DNA of 64,000 nucleotides from the NCBI GenBank assembly GCA_009363175.1, contig CP045205.1, positions 2,418,001 through 2,482,000 of the forward strand, read 5' to 3'. A program made the translations under genes and the position numbers. Below are positions 34,472-43,902 of this stretch, one piece after another. The stretch's first letter is position 1. Each line of letters begins with the position of its first letter. The DNA is from Citrobacter telavivensis. Its GTDB lineage: Bacteria > Pseudomonadota > Gammaproteobacteria > Enterobacterales > Enterobacteriaceae. Below the pieces are notes generated by a model, which did not search any database, was not told the origin of the DNA, and saw only the letters and a list, made by a program, of their open reading frames with translations.

Positions 34472-35666
34472 CTATCTGCTGCTGCCGCTGATCTACCTGC
34501 TGGTCAACGTCAAAATTGCCCAACTGGGCGAAAGCTTCCCCATCACCATTGTCACTTTTTTACCCGTTTTATTGCTGCTGTTCGTTGAGCGCATCAGCAT
34601 TAAAAAGCTGATGATTGCGTTAGGGATTGGGGCAGGGCTTACGGCGTTTAACTATCTGTTCGGTCTGTCGCTGGACGCCAGCAAGTACGTCACGTCGACG
34701 ATGCTGTTTGTCTATATCGTGATCATTATCGGCATGGTCTGGAGCATACGTTTCAAAACCATTTCCCCGCATAACTACCGCAAGATCCTGCGTTTTTTCT
34801 ATCTGGTGGTGGCGCTGGTGGTGATATTGGCCGCGGCGGAAATGGCGCAAATTATCCTGACCGGCGGCAGCAGCCTGATGGAAGGCATTTCGAAGTATCT
34901 AATTTACAGTAATAGCTATGTACTGAATTTTATTAAATTTGGCGGCAAGCGAACGACCGCGCTCTATTTCGAACCGGCATTTTTTGCTCTGGCGTTAATC
35001 TCAATTTGGCTCAGTATCAAACAGTTTGGTATCAAAACGCCTAAAACCGATGCTATGATTCTGGCAGGGATAATATTATCAGGATCGTTTTCAGGGGTAA
35101 TGACATTTATCCTGTTTTACCTGCTGGAATGGGCGTTTCAGTATCTGAATAAGGATGCGATAAAGAAAAAATTACCGCTGGCGATAATCTCATTAACCGT
35201 ATTTTTGGTAGGGGTGATATTTGCATTCCCTTATATCTCTACGCGTCTGGGAGATTTAGGCACGGAAGGGTCGTCCTCTTATTATCGCATTGTGGGCCCG
35301 TTAGTCATGGTCGGTTATTCTTTAACCCATATTGATGGCGTAGTCAGATTTGGCTCACTTTATGAATATGTCGCATCATTCGGAATCTTTAACGGTGCAG
35401 ATGTCGGGAAAACAATAGACAATGGTTTGTATCTGCTGATTATTTATTTTTCCTGGTTCGCGGTGTTAATGACGCTGTGGTACATGTGGAAAATCTTTAA
35501 AATGACGTTAAACGCATTTGGCGATAATCAGAATTTTCGGGTGCAACTTTATCTTTTTACGCCGGTGTCGCTGTTTTTTACCGGTTCAATATTTAGCCCG
35601 GAATATGCATTTTTAATTGTTTGTCCGTTTATTTTGCGCAAAGCGCTGAATATTACAAAAGTATGA
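34446..35666 (+). CDS. wcaD: Colanic acid polymerase WcaD (Wzy type)
   Basis: The product is 406 residues, very hydrophobic with around 10 membrane segments and a larger periplasmic loop. It is the likely polymerase joining colanic acid repeat units at the periplasmic face of the inner membrane. The start ATG at 34446 has GGAGGAAT directly before it and lies within the end of wcaC. Residues SNSYVLNFIKFGGKRTTALY are conserved with E. coli WcaD. Confidence 0.93.
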   Translation: MSRSIRICSYLLLPLIYLLVNVKIAQLGESFPITIVTFLPVLLLLFVERISIKKLMIALGIGAGLTAFNYLFGLSLDASKYVTSTMLFVYIVIIIGMVWSIRFKTISPHNYRKILRFFYLVVALVVILAAAEMAQIILTGGSSLMEGISKYLIYSNSYVLNFIKFGGKRTTALYFEPAFFALALISIWLSIKQFGIKTPKTDAMILAGIILSGSFSGVMTFILFYLLEWAFQYLNKDAIKKKLPLAIISLTVFLVGVIFAFPYISTRLGDLGTEGSSSYYRIVGPLVMVGYSLTHIDGVVRFGSLYEYVASFGIFNGADVGKTIDNGLYLLIIYFSWFAVLMTLWYMWKIFKMTLNAFGDNQNFRVQLYLFTPVSLFFTGSIFSPEYAFLIVCPFILRKALNITKV

Positions 35667-35679
35667 TGAGGTTAATCCT

Positions 35680-36426
35680 ATGCTGCTCAGTGTTATCACC
35701 GTCGCGTTTCGCAATCTGGACGGCATCGCCAAAACCCATGCGTCTCTGGCGCATCTGGCGAAGGCGAGTGACATCAGCTTTGAGTGGATCGTGGTGGATG
35801 GCGGTTCAAATGATGGTACAGAGGAATTTCTGCAAAACCTCTGTGGTCACTATCACTTACGCTTTGTCAGCGAACCGGATAACGGCATCTATGATGCGAT
35901 GAACAAGGGCATTGAAATGGCGCGTGGAAAGTTCGCGCTGTTCCTCAACTCCGGCGATATTTTCCATCCGGATGTTACCCACGTTGTCCGTCAGCTCAAG
36001 ACACAAAAAGATGACGTGATGATTACCGGCGACGCGCTGCTTGATTTTGGCGATGGTCATAAAACGAAACGTAGCGCGAAACCCGGTTGGTATATTTATC
36101 ACAGCCTGCCGGCAAGTCATCAGGCCATCTTTTTCCCGCTGGCAGGACTGAAAGTCTGGCGCTATGACCTGCAATATAAAGTGTCATCGGATTATGCGTT
36201 GGCCGCCAGATTGTATAAAGAAGGCTATGACTTTAAAAAACTGGACGGGCTGGTGTCTGAATTTTCAATGGGCGGCGTGTCAACGACGAATAATCTGGAA
36301 TTATGCGAAGACGCGAAAAAAGTGCAGCGTCAGATATTACGCGTGCCGGGTTTTTGGGCTGAATTATCGAAACTATTACGTTTACGTACAACGGGTAAAA
36401 CGAAAGCCTTATATAACAAAGTTTAA
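35680..36426 (+). CDS. wcaE: Colanic acid glycosyltransferase WcaE (GT2)
   Basis: The product is 248 residues, a family 2 glycosyltransferase with the donor motif IVVDGGSNDGTEEF, the segment SEPDNGIYDAMNKG and LNSGD as the metal-binding acidic site. It is related to the transferase at 62329 in the O-antigen cluster. In E. coli WcaE has been assigned as a fucosyltransferase of the colanic acid unit. It starts 13 bases after wcaD. Confidence 0.93.
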   Translation: MLLSVITVAFRNLDGIAKTHASLAHLAKASDISFEWIVVDGGSNDGTEEFLQNLCGHYHLRFVSEPDNGIYDAMNKGIEMARGKFALFLNSGDIFHPDVTHVVRQLKTQKDDVMITGDALLDFGDGHKTKRSAKPGWYIYHSLPASHQAIFFPLAGLKVWRYDLQYKVSSDYALAARLYKEGYDFKKLDGLVSEFSMGGVSTTNNLELCEDAKKVQRQILRVPGFWAELSKLLRLRTTGKTKALYNKV

Positions 36427-36442
36427 AATATAAGGATGCAAT

Positions 36443-37009
36443 ATGCAGGATCTGAGTGGTTTCACCGTACCCAAAGGATTTCGGGGCGGTAATGCAATCA
36501 AAGTCCAGTTGTGGTGGGCGGTACAGGCGACATTATTTGCCTGGTCGCCACAAGTGTTGTATCGCTGGCGCGCTTTTTTGCTCCGACTGTTTGGCGCAAA
36601 AATAGGAAAAAACGTAGTCATTCGACCGTCAGTGAAAATTACCTATCCGTGGAAATTAACCATTGGTGATTATGCCTGGGTGGGGGATGACGTTAATTTA
36701 TATACGCTTGGCGATATTACAATTGGCGCCCATGCGGTGGTTTCGCAGAAAAGTTATTTGTGTACCGGCAGTCACGATCACGCAAGTGCGCATTTTGATA
36801 TTAATGCCACCCCGATTGTGATTGGCGAGAAATGCTGGCTGGCAACGGATGTGTTCGTGGCACCAGGCGTCACGATAGGCGATGGCACCGTCGTCGGTGC
36901 GCGCAGCAGTGTTTTTAAATCGCTACCGGCAAATACGATTTGCCGTGGCAATCCCGCAGTGGCAACGCGTGAACGCGTTACAACGTTACACCCTAATGGG
37001 ATCAATTAA
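36443..37009 (+). CDS. wcaF: Colanic acid acetyltransferase WcaF
   Basis: The product is 188 residues (E. coli 182; the C-terminus is longer here). It is a hexapeptide-repeat acyltransferase of the LbH/maltose O-acetyltransferase type, with coils from about 60 to 165 (IGKNVVIRPSVKITYP, GDVTIGAHAVV-type turns, GVTIGDGTVVGARSSV). H113-like catalytic histidine lies in TGSHDHAS. It acetylates a fucose of the colanic acid unit in E. coli. Confidence 0.92.
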   Translation: MQDLSGFTVPKGFRGGNAIKVQLWWAVQATLFAWSPQVLYRWRAFLLRLFGAKIGKNVVIRPSVKITYPWKLTIGDYAWVGDDVNLYTLGDITIGAHAVVSQKSYLCTGSHDHASAHFDINATPIVIGEKCWLATDVFVAPGVTIGDGTVVGARSSVFKSLPANTICRGNPAVATRERVTTLHPNGIN

Positions 37010-37020
37010 GAGGTAATAAA

Positions 37021-38142
37021 ATGTCAAAAGTCGCTCTCATCACCGGTGTAACCGGGCAGGACGGTTCTTACCTGGCAGAACTTCTGCTGGAAAAAGGTTA
37101 TGAAGTTCACGGTATTAAGCGTCGGGCTTCTTCATTTAACACCGAGCGCGTCGATCACATCTATCAGGATCCGCATGCGGGCAACCCGAAATTCCATCTG
37201 CACTACGGTGACCTGACGGATTCCTCTAACCTGACGCGCATCCTGCAAGAAGTGCAGCCGGATGAGGTCTACAACCTGGGGGCCATGAGCCACGTGGCGG
37301 TCTCCTTCGAATCACCGGAATACACGGCCGATGTCGATGCGATGGGCACGCTGCGCCTGCTGGAAGCCATCCGCTTCCTCGGCCTTGAGAAGAAAACCCG
37401 TTTCTATCAGGCATCGACCTCCGAACTGTACGGCCTGGTGCAGGAAATCCCGCAGAAAGAGACCACGCCGTTCTATCCGCGCTCGCCGTACGCGGTTGCC
37501 AAACTTTACGCCTACTGGATAACCGTCAACTACCGTGAATCCTATGGTATCTACGCCTGTAACGGCATTCTGTTTAACCACGAATCGCCGCGTCGTGGCG
37601 AAACCTTCGTCACCCGTAAAATCACTCGCGCGATTGCCAACATCGCTCAGGGTCTGGAGTCCTGCCTGTACCTCGGCAACATGGATTCCCTGCGTGACTG
37701 GGGCCATGCGAAAGACTACGTCAAAATGCAATGGATGATGCTGCAACAGGAACAGCCGGAAGATTTCGTCATCGCCACCGGCGTGCAGTACTCCGTACGT
37801 CAGTTCGTCGAAATGGCGGCGGCTCAACTGGGGATCAAACTGCGCTTTGAAGGTGAAGGCGTGGAAGAGAAAGGGATTGTGGTTTCGGTCACCGGTCATG
37901 ACGCGCCGGGCGTGAAACCGGGTGACATCATGGTCGCCGTCGATCCGCGCTATTTCCGTCCGGCGGAAGTGGAAACCCTGCTGGGCGACCCAACCAAAGC
38001 GCACGAGAAGCTGGGCTGGAAACCGGAAATTACGTTGCAGGAGATGGTTTCCGAAATGGTCGCCAACGATCTGGAAGCGGCGAAGAAACACTCCCTGCTG
38101 AAATCTCACGGCTACGAGGTTGCCATCGCGCTGGAGTCCTGA
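37021..38142 (+). CDS. gmd: GDP-mannose 4,6-dehydratase (colanic acid copy)
   Basis: The product is 373 residues, an extended short-chain dehydrogenase. It converts GDP-D-mannose to GDP-4-keto-6-deoxy-D-mannose, the first step to GDP-L-fucose. The NADP-binding glycine motif GVTGQDGSYLAE is at the N-terminus and the catalytic YxxxK is in SPYAVAKLYAYW. A second gene for the same enzyme lies at 58358 in the O-antigen cluster. fcl follows after 2 bases. Confidence 0.97.
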   Translation: MSKVALITGVTGQDGSYLAELLLEKGYEVHGIKRRASSFNTERVDHIYQDPHAGNPKFHLHYGDLTDSSNLTRILQEVQPDEVYNLGAMSHVAVSFESPEYTADVDAMGTLRLLEAIRFLGLEKKTRFYQASTSELYGLVQEIPQKETTPFYPRSPYAVAKLYAYWITVNYRESYGIYACNGILFNHESPRRGETFVTRKITRAIANIAQGLESCLYLGNMDSLRDWGHAKDYVKMQWMMLQQEQPEDFVIATGVQYSVRQFVEMAAAQLGIKLRFEGEGVEEKGIVVSVTGHDAPGVKPGDIMVAVDPRYFRPAEVETLLGDPTKAHEKLGWKPEITLQEMVSEMVANDLEAAKKHSLLKSHGYEVAIALES

Positions 38143-38144
38143 GA

Positions 38145-39110
38145 ATGAGCAAACAACGTATCTTTATTGCCGGTCATCGCGGAATGGTGGGTTCCGCGAT
38201 TGCCCGCCAGCTTGAACAACGCGGCGATGTGGAGCTAGTTCTGCGCACGCGTGATGAGCTGAACCTGCTGGACAGCCGCGCGGTGCAGGACTTCTTTGCC
38301 ACTGAGCGGATCGATCAGGTTTATCTGGCGGCGGCGAAGGTAGGCGGCATTGTTGCTAATAACACGTATCCGGCCGATTTCATCTTTGAGAACATGATGA
38401 TGGAAAGCAACATTATTCACGCCGCGCATCTGCACAACGTGAATAAGCTGCTGTTCCTCGGTTCATCCTGTATCTATCCCAAACTGGCGAAACAGCCGAT
38501 GGCGGAAAGTGAACTGTTACAGGGCACGCTGGAACCGACCAATGAGCCCTATGCCATTGCCAAGATTGCCGGTATCAAGCTGTGCGAATCTTATAACCGC
38601 CAGTACGGGCGCGACTATCGTTCCGTGATGCCGACCAACCTGTACGGCCCGCATGACAATTTCCATCCGAGCAACTCGCATGTGATCCCGGCGCTGCTGC
38701 GTCGTTTCCATGAAGCGACCGTGCAGAGTGCGCCGGACGTGGTGGTGTGGGGAAGCGGGACGCCGATGCGTGAGTTCCTGCACGTCGATGATATGGCTGC
38801 TGCCAGCATCCACGTGATGGAGCTGGACAGCGAAGTCTGGCAGGAGAACACCCAGCCGATGCTGTCGCACATTAACGTCGGCACGGGTGTGGACTGCACC
38901 ATTCGCGAACTGGCGCAGACCATCGCGCAGGTAGTGGGCTATAAAGGCCGCGTGGTGTTTGACGCCACGAAGCCGGACGGTACGCCGCGAAAACTGCTGG
39001 ATGTGACGCGTCTGCATCAACTGGGCTGGTATCACGAGATCTCACTGGAAGCCGGCCTTGCCAGCACGTATCAGTGGTTTCTTGAGAATCAGCATCGGTT
39101 CCGGGGGTAA
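38145..39110 (+). CDS. fcl: GDP-L-fucose synthase (colanic acid copy)
   Basis: The product is 321 residues (also called WcaG). It is a bifunctional 3,5-epimerase and 4-reductase that makes GDP-L-fucose from the Gmd product with NADPH. Motifs are AGHRGMVGSA for the cofactor and YAIAKIAGIK, which contains the catalytic Tyr and Lys; the epimerase cysteine lies in LGSSCIYPK. The spacing to gmd and gmm (2 bases each) shows tight coupling. A paralogue is at 59487. Confidence 0.97.
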   Translation: MSKQRIFIAGHRGMVGSAIARQLEQRGDVELVLRTRDELNLLDSRAVQDFFATERIDQVYLAAAKVGGIVANNTYPADFIFENMMMESNIIHAAHLHNVNKLLFLGSSCIYPKLAKQPMAESELLQGTLEPTNEPYAIAKIAGIKLCESYNRQYGRDYRSVMPTNLYGPHDNFHPSNSHVIPALLRRFHEATVQSAPDVVVWGSGTPMREFLHVDDMAAASIHVMELDSEVWQENTQPMLSHINVGTGVDCTIRELAQTIAQVVGYKGRVVFDATKPDGTPRKLLDVTRLHQLGWYHEISLEAGLASTYQWFLENQHRFRG

Positions 39111-39112
39111 AC

Positions 39113-39592
39113 ATGTTTTTACGTCAGGAAGATTTTGCCACCGTCGTGCGTTCCACGCCGCTTATCTCCATCGATTTGATCGTGGAAAACGCGCAGGGGG
39201 AATTTCTGCTGGGTAAACGGCTGAACCGACCGGCGCAGGGCTACTGGTTTGTGCCCGGTGGGCGGGTGCAAAAAGATGAGCCACTGAGTGCGGCCTTCGA
39301 ACGCCTGACCGAAGCCGAACTGGGGCAACGTTTACCGCTGTCCGCCGGGGAATTTTATGGCGTCTGGCAGCATTTCTATGACGATAACTTTTCCGGCGAA
39401 GACTTCTCGACGCATTACATCGTGCTCGGTTTCCGTCTGCGGCTGCAGGAGCGCGATTTGCCTCTGCCTGACGCGCAGCACAACGCTTACCGCTGGCTGA
39501 CGCCTGCGGCGCTGCTGGCGAGCGACAATGTCCATGACAACAGCCGGGCGTATTTTTTGCCGGAATGTCAGGCTAAGGCGCTGGGATTATGA
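39113..39592 (+). CDS. gmm: GDP-mannose mannosyl hydrolase (colanic acid copy)
   Basis: The product is 159 residues (NudD/WcaH), a Nudix-fold enzyme that hydrolyses GDP-mannose to GDP and mannose. Its Nudix-like segment GGRVQKDEPLSAAFERLTEAE lacks the usual catalytic glutamates of the box, as is known for this subfamily, which uses a base outside the box. It may limit GDP-mannose levels in the cell. The start of wcaI overlaps its end by 4 bases. A paralogue is at 60456. Confidence 0.95.
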   Translation: MFLRQEDFATVVRSTPLISIDLIVENAQGEFLLGKRLNRPAQGYWFVPGGRVQKDEPLSAAFERLTEAELGQRLPLSAGEFYGVWQHFYDDNFSGEDFSTHYIVLGFRLRLQERDLPLPDAQHNAYRWLTPAALLASDNVHDNSRAYFLPECQAKALGL

Positions 39593-40812
39593 GAATCCTC
39601 GTTTATGGCATCAACTACTCACCAGAACTGACCGGCATCGGCAAATACACCGGTGAAATGGTGGAGTGGATGGCGCGTGAAGGCCATGAAGTACGGGTTA
39701 TTACCGCGCCGCCGTACTACCCACAATGGAAAGTGGGTGCGCGTTACTCTGCCTGGCGCTATCGCCGGGAAGAGGGCGACGCCACCGTCTGGCGCTGCCC
39801 GTTGTATGTGCCAAAGCAGCCGTCAACACTGAAACGATTACTGCATCTGGGCAGCTTTGCCCTCAGCAGCTTTTTCCCGCTGATGGCGCAGCGTCGCTGG
39901 AAGCCGGATCGCATTATTGGCGTGGTGCCCACACTGTTTTGTACGCCGGGGATGCGTCTGCTGGCAAAACTCTCCGGTGCCCGCACCTTGCTGCACATTC
40001 AGGATTACGAAGTCGATGCGATGCTGGGCCTTGGTATGGCGGGTAACGGTAAAGCCGGCAAAGTGGCGCAACTGGCGACCGCTTTCGAACGTAGCGGCCT
40101 GCATAACGTCGACAATGTTTCCACCATCTCCCGCTCAATGATGAATAAAGCCCAGGAGAAAGGGGTGGCGGCAGAGAAGGTGATTTTTTTCCCCAACTGG
40201 TCAGAAGTCGCCCGTTTTCAAAACGTTAATGATGACGACGTCATTGCCTTCCGCCAACGGCTTGGTCTGCCGGATGACAAAAAAATCATTCTTTACTCCG
40301 GCAATATCGGCGAGAAGCAGGGGCTGGAAAACGTGATTATGGCGGCGGAACAACTGCGTGAGCAGCCGCTCATTTTTGCCATCGTCGGTCAGGGGGGCGG
40401 TAAAGCGCGCCTGGAAAAAATGGCTCGCGATCGCGGTCTGCACAACGTGCTTTTTTTCCCGTTGCAGCCGTACGAGGCGCTGCCTGCGCTATTGAAGATG
40501 GGCGATTGCCATCTGGTCGTGCAAAAACGCGGGGCGGCGGATGCCGTTCTGCCCTCCAAACTGACCAATATTCTGGCGGTGGGCGGCAATGCGGTGATTA
40601 CCGCAGAACCGGAGACGGAACTCGGCCAGCTTTGCGACAACTTTACAGGCATTGCGGTGTGCGTTGAGCCGGAATCGGTCGATGCGCTGGTGACTGGGAT
40701 TGCTCAGGCGCTCGCCATGCCAAAAAACAACACGGTGGCACGTGAATATGCCGAACGCACGCTCGATAAAGAGAACGTGTTACGTCAATTTATTACTGAT
40801 ATTCGGGATTAA
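39589..40812 (+). CDS. wcaI: Colanic acid fucosyltransferase WcaI (GT4)
   Basis: The product is 407 residues, a GT-B-fold family 4 transferase. The N-terminus reads MRILVYGINYSPELTGIGKY, and the donor domain carries GNIGEKQGLE and VVQKRGAADAVLPSKLTNI. In E. coli WcaI has been assigned as the transferase that puts the first L-fucose on the undecaprenyl-linked glucose. It overlaps gmm by 4 bases (ATGA). Confidence 0.93.
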   Translation: MRILVYGINYSPELTGIGKYTGEMVEWMAREGHEVRVITAPPYYPQWKVGARYSAWRYRREEGDATVWRCPLYVPKQPSTLKRLLHLGSFALSSFFPLMAQRRWKPDRIIGVVPTLFCTPGMRLLAKLSGARTLLHIQDYEVDAMLGLGMAGNGKAGKVAQLATAFERSGLHNVDNVSTISRSMMNKAQEKGVAAEKVIFFPNWSEVARFQNVNDDDVIAFRQRLGLPDDKKIILYSGNIGEKQGLENVIMAAEQLREQPLIFAIVGQGGGKARLEKMARDRGLHNVLFFPLQPYEALPALLKMGDCHLVVQKRGAADAVLPSKLTNILAVGGNAVITAEPETELGQLCDNFTGIAVCVEPESVDALVTGIAQALAMPKNNTVAREYAERTLDKENVLRQFITDIRD

Positions 40813-40815
40813 ATT

Positions 40816-42252
40816 ATGGGTCAGACAACACTCTATCCGGTCGTGATGGCCGGTGGCTCCGGTAGCCGCTTATGGCCGCTTTCCCGCGTACTTTATCCCA
40901 AGCAGTTCCTGTGCCTGAAAGGCGATCTCACCATGCTGCAAACGACCATTTGTCGTCTGAACGGCGTGGAGTGCGAAAGCCCGGTCGTGATCTGCAACGA
41001 GCAGCACCGTTTTATCGTCGCTGAGCAGTTGCGCCAGCTCAACAAACTGACTGAGAACATTATTCTCGAACCGGCAGGCCGCAATACCGCGCCGGCCATT
41101 GCCTTAGCGGCGCTGGCGGCAAAACGCCACAGTCCGGACAGCGACCCGCTGATGCTGGTGCTGGCGGCAGATCACGTGATTGCCAATGAAGACGCTTTCC
41201 GTGATGCGGTGCGAAACGCAATGCCGTACGCCGAAGCCGGAAAGCTGGTCACATTTGGTATCGTTCCGGATCTGCCGGAAACCGGCTACGGCTATATCCG
41301 TCGCGGCAATGTTACGCCCGGTGAGGAAGATGCCGTGGCGTTTGACGTTGCGCAGTTTGTGGAAAAACCGAATCTGGAAACGGCTCAGGCTTATGTTGCC
41401 AGCGGCGACTACTACTGGAACAGTGGGATGTTCCTGTTCCGCGCCGGACGCTATCTGGAAGAGCTGAAAAAATACCGTCCCGATATTCTGGACGCCTGCG
41501 AAAACGCGATGAGCGCAGCCGATCCGGATCTCGATTTCATCCGCGTGGATGAAGCTGCATTCCTCGCCTGCCCGGAAGAATCCGTCGATTACGCGGTGAT
41601 GGAACGTACGGCGGATGCGGTGGTGATGCCCATGGACGCGGGCTGGAGCGATGTTGGCTCGTGGTCTTCGCTGTGGGAAATCAGTGCCCATACCGCCGAG
41701 GGGAACGTCCACCACGGCGACGTTATCAGCCATAAAACCCAGAACAGTTACGTCTATGCCGAATCGGGTCTGGTGACCACCGTCGGTGTTAAAGATCTGG
41801 TGGTGGTGCAGACCAAAGATGCGGTACTGATCGCCGACCGTAATGCGGTACAGGACGTGAAAAAAGTGGTTGAACAAATCAAAGCCGATGGCCGCCACGA
41901 GCACCATATTCACCGCGAAGTGTACCGTCCGTGGGGGAAATATGACTCCATCGACGCCGGTGACCGCTATCAGGTCAAACGCATTACCGTGAAACCGGGG
42001 GAGGGGCTGTCGGTGCAGATGCACCATCACCGCGCTGAACACTGGGTGGTAGTGGCCGGTACTGCCAAAGTCACCATTGACGGTGATATCAAACTGCTCG
42101 GTGAAAACGAGTCTGTCTACATTCCGCTGGGAGCCACCCACTGTCTGGAAAACCCAGGGAAAATTCCGCTCGATCTGATTGAAGTGCGCTCGGGTTCTTA
42201 CCTCGAAGAGGATGACGTGGTGCGGTTTATGGATCGCTACGGCCGGGTGTAA
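40816..42252 (+). CDS. cpsB: Mannose-1-phosphate guanylyltransferase (colanic acid copy)
   Basis: The product is 478 residues (also ManC). It makes GDP-mannose from mannose-1-phosphate and GTP. The nucleotidyltransferase motif GGSGSRLWPLSR...YPKQF is at 13-32 or so, with VEKPNLETA as the substrate-lysine region. The C-terminal cupin (about 360-470) is typical of type II enzymes that may also have isomerase activity. cpsG follows after a REP block. A paralogue is at 60923. Confidence 0.96.
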   Translation: MGQTTLYPVVMAGGSGSRLWPLSRVLYPKQFLCLKGDLTMLQTTICRLNGVECESPVVICNEQHRFIVAEQLRQLNKLTENIILEPAGRNTAPAIALAALAAKRHSPDSDPLMLVLAADHVIANEDAFRDAVRNAMPYAEAGKLVTFGIVPDLPETGYGYIRRGNVTPGEEDAVAFDVAQFVEKPNLETAQAYVASGDYYWNSGMFLFRAGRYLEELKKYRPDILDACENAMSAADPDLDFIRVDEAAFLACPEESVDYAVMERTADAVVMPMDAGWSDVGSWSSLWEISAHTAEGNVHHGDVISHKTQNSYVYAESGLVTTVGVKDLVVVQTKDAVLIADRNAVQDVKKVVEQIKADGRHEHHIHREVYRPWGKYDSIDAGDRYQVKRITVKPGEGLSVQMHHHRAEHWVVVAGTAKVTIDGDIKLLGENESVYIPLGATHCLENPGKIPLDLIEVRSGSYLEEDDVVRFMDRYGRV

Positions 42253-42255
42253 CGC

Positions 42256-42400
42256 CTTTATTGCGCCCGGTGGCGCTGTGCTTACCGGGCCTACGATTCT
42301 GTAGCGTGTAGGCCTGATAAGACGCGAAGCGTCGCCATCAGGCAATGACCGCTGGATGGCGCGTTGCTTATCCGGCCTACGACGCGCGCCGGGCCACTAC
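42256..42400. repeat. REP/BIME block between cpsB and cpsG
   Basis: Several palindromic REP-type units in a row, including GCGCCCGGTGGCGCTGTGC, TGTAGGCCTGATAAGACGCG, GCCATCAGGC and GGATGGCG...CTTATCCGGCC. They interrupt the operon between two co-transcribed genes and may modulate transcript stability. Confidence 0.8.
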
Positions 42401-42475
42401 CCGGCAAAAACAACAAAACACTTTTTTGGCCAACTACGGGTCAGGGCTAACTGTTGCCTGAATAAGGGTAAAAAC

Positions 42476-43846
42476 ATGACGAATTTAACCTGTTTCAAAG
42501 CCTACGATATTCGCGGCAGGCTCGGCGAAGAACTGAATGAAGAGATTGCGTGGCGGATTGGTCGCGCGTACGGCGAGTTTCTCAAGCCGAAAACCATTGT
42601 GCTGGGCGGCGACGTGCGCCTGACCAGCGAGGCGCTGAAGCTGGCGCTGGCGAAAGGGTTGCAGGACGCGGGCGTTGACGTGCTGGACATCGGTCTGGCG
42701 GGGACCGAAGAGATCTATTTCGCCACCTTCCACCTCGGCGTGGATGGCGGGATTGAAGTGACCGCCAGCCATAACCCGATGGACTACAACGGGATGAAAC
42801 TGGTGCGCGAAGGCGCACGCCCCATCAGCGGCGATACCGGTCTGCGCGACGTGCAGCGCCTGGCGGAAGCCAACGACTTTCCGCCGGTGAACGATGCGAC
42901 GCGCGGAAGCTATAAGCAAATCACGCTGCGTGACGCCTATATCGACCACCTGTTCGGCTACATCAACGTCAAAAACCTCACGCCACTGAAGCTGGTCATT
43001 AACTCCGGTAACGGCGCGGCAGGCCCGGTGGTGGATGCCATCGAAGCGCGCTTTAAGGCGCAGGGCGTGCCGGTGGAATTGATCAAAGTGCACAACATTC
43101 CTGACGGCAATTTCCCGAACGGTATTCCTAACCCCTTGTTGCCGGAGTGTCGCGCCGACACCCGTAATGCGGTGGTTGAACATGGTGCCGATATGGGCAT
43201 CGCGTTTGACGGCGATTTCGACCGCTGCTTCCTGTTCGACGAGAAAGGGCAGTTTATCGAGGGCTACTACATTGTCGGCCTGCTGGCGGAAGCGTTCCTC
43301 GAAAAACAGCCGGGCGCCAGAATTATCCACGACCCGCGTCTGTCCTGGAACACGGTGGATGTGGTAACGGCGGCGGGTGGCACGCCGGTGATGTCGAAAA
43401 CCGGCCATGCCTTCATCAAGGAACGGATGCGCCGCGAAGACGCCATCTACGGTGGAGAAATGAGCGCCCACCACTATTTCCGTGATTTTGCCTACTGCGA
43501 CAGCGGGATGATCCCGTGGCTGCTGGTGGCGGAACTGGTGTGTCTGAAGGGGCAGTCGCTGGGTGAACTGGTACGAGACCGGATGGAGGCGTTCCCGGCG
43601 AGTGGTGAAATCAACAGCACGCTGGACGAACCGGCGGCCGCGATTTCGCGGGTGGAACAGCACTTCGCCGGTGAGGCGCTGGCGGTGGACAGAACGGACG
43701 GCATCAGCATGTCGTTCGTCGACTGGCGCTTCAACCTGCGCTCCTCCAACACCGAACCGGTGGTGCGCCTGAACGTGGAGTCTCGCGGGGATATCCCGCT
43801 GATGGAAGCGCGAACGCGCACTCTGCTTACGTTACTGAATCAGTAA
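42476..43846 (+). CDS. cpsG: Phosphomannomutase CpsG
   Basis: The product is 456 residues (also ManB), an alpha-D-phosphohexomutase that interconverts mannose-6-phosphate and mannose-1-phosphate ahead of CpsB. Phosphoserine motif TASHNPMDYNGMK, metal-binding loop DGDFDRC and sugar-binding GGEMSAHHYF are visible in order. The open frame extends upstream into the REP block, but the start at 42476 (MTNLTCFKAYDIRG) matches the family; a weak AAGGGT precedes it. The partial manB at 63081 is of another subfamily. Confidence 0.96.
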   Translation: MTNLTCFKAYDIRGRLGEELNEEIAWRIGRAYGEFLKPKTIVLGGDVRLTSEALKLALAKGLQDAGVDVLDIGLAGTEEIYFATFHLGVDGGIEVTASHNPMDYNGMKLVREGARPISGDTGLRDVQRLAEANDFPPVNDATRGSYKQITLRDAYIDHLFGYINVKNLTPLKLVINSGNGAAGPVVDAIEARFKAQGVPVELIKVHNIPDGNFPNGIPNPLLPECRADTRNAVVEHGADMGIAFDGDFDRCFLFDEKGQFIEGYYIVGLLAEAFLEKQPGARIIHDPRLSWNTVDVVTAAGGTPVMSKTGHAFIKERMRREDAIYGGEMSAHHYFRDFAYCDSGMIPWLLVAELVCLKGQSLGELVRDRMEAFPASGEINSTLDEPAAAISRVEQHFAGEALAVDRTDGISMSFVDWRFNLRSSNTEPVVRLNVESRGDIPLMEARTRTLLTLLNQ

Positions 43847-43902
43847 GGTCAGATCTCCCCTTACTCGTTAACGGGTAAGGGGGGCTAATAACAGGAACAA
43901 CG

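Noticed and set aside
42356..42475. N-terminal extension of cpsG into the REP block
   Set aside because: The 40 extra codons translate REP sequence and have no similarity to phosphomannomutases; MTNLTCFK at 42476 is the known type of start.
42485..43663. 392-codon open frame antisense to cpsG
   Set aside because: It mirrors the codon bias of a well-supported phosphomannomutase gene. Its product is rich in His, Arg and Gln with no domain, and it has no ribosome site. The same holds for the long antisense frames at 41104-42345, 44113-45141 and 45313-46479.
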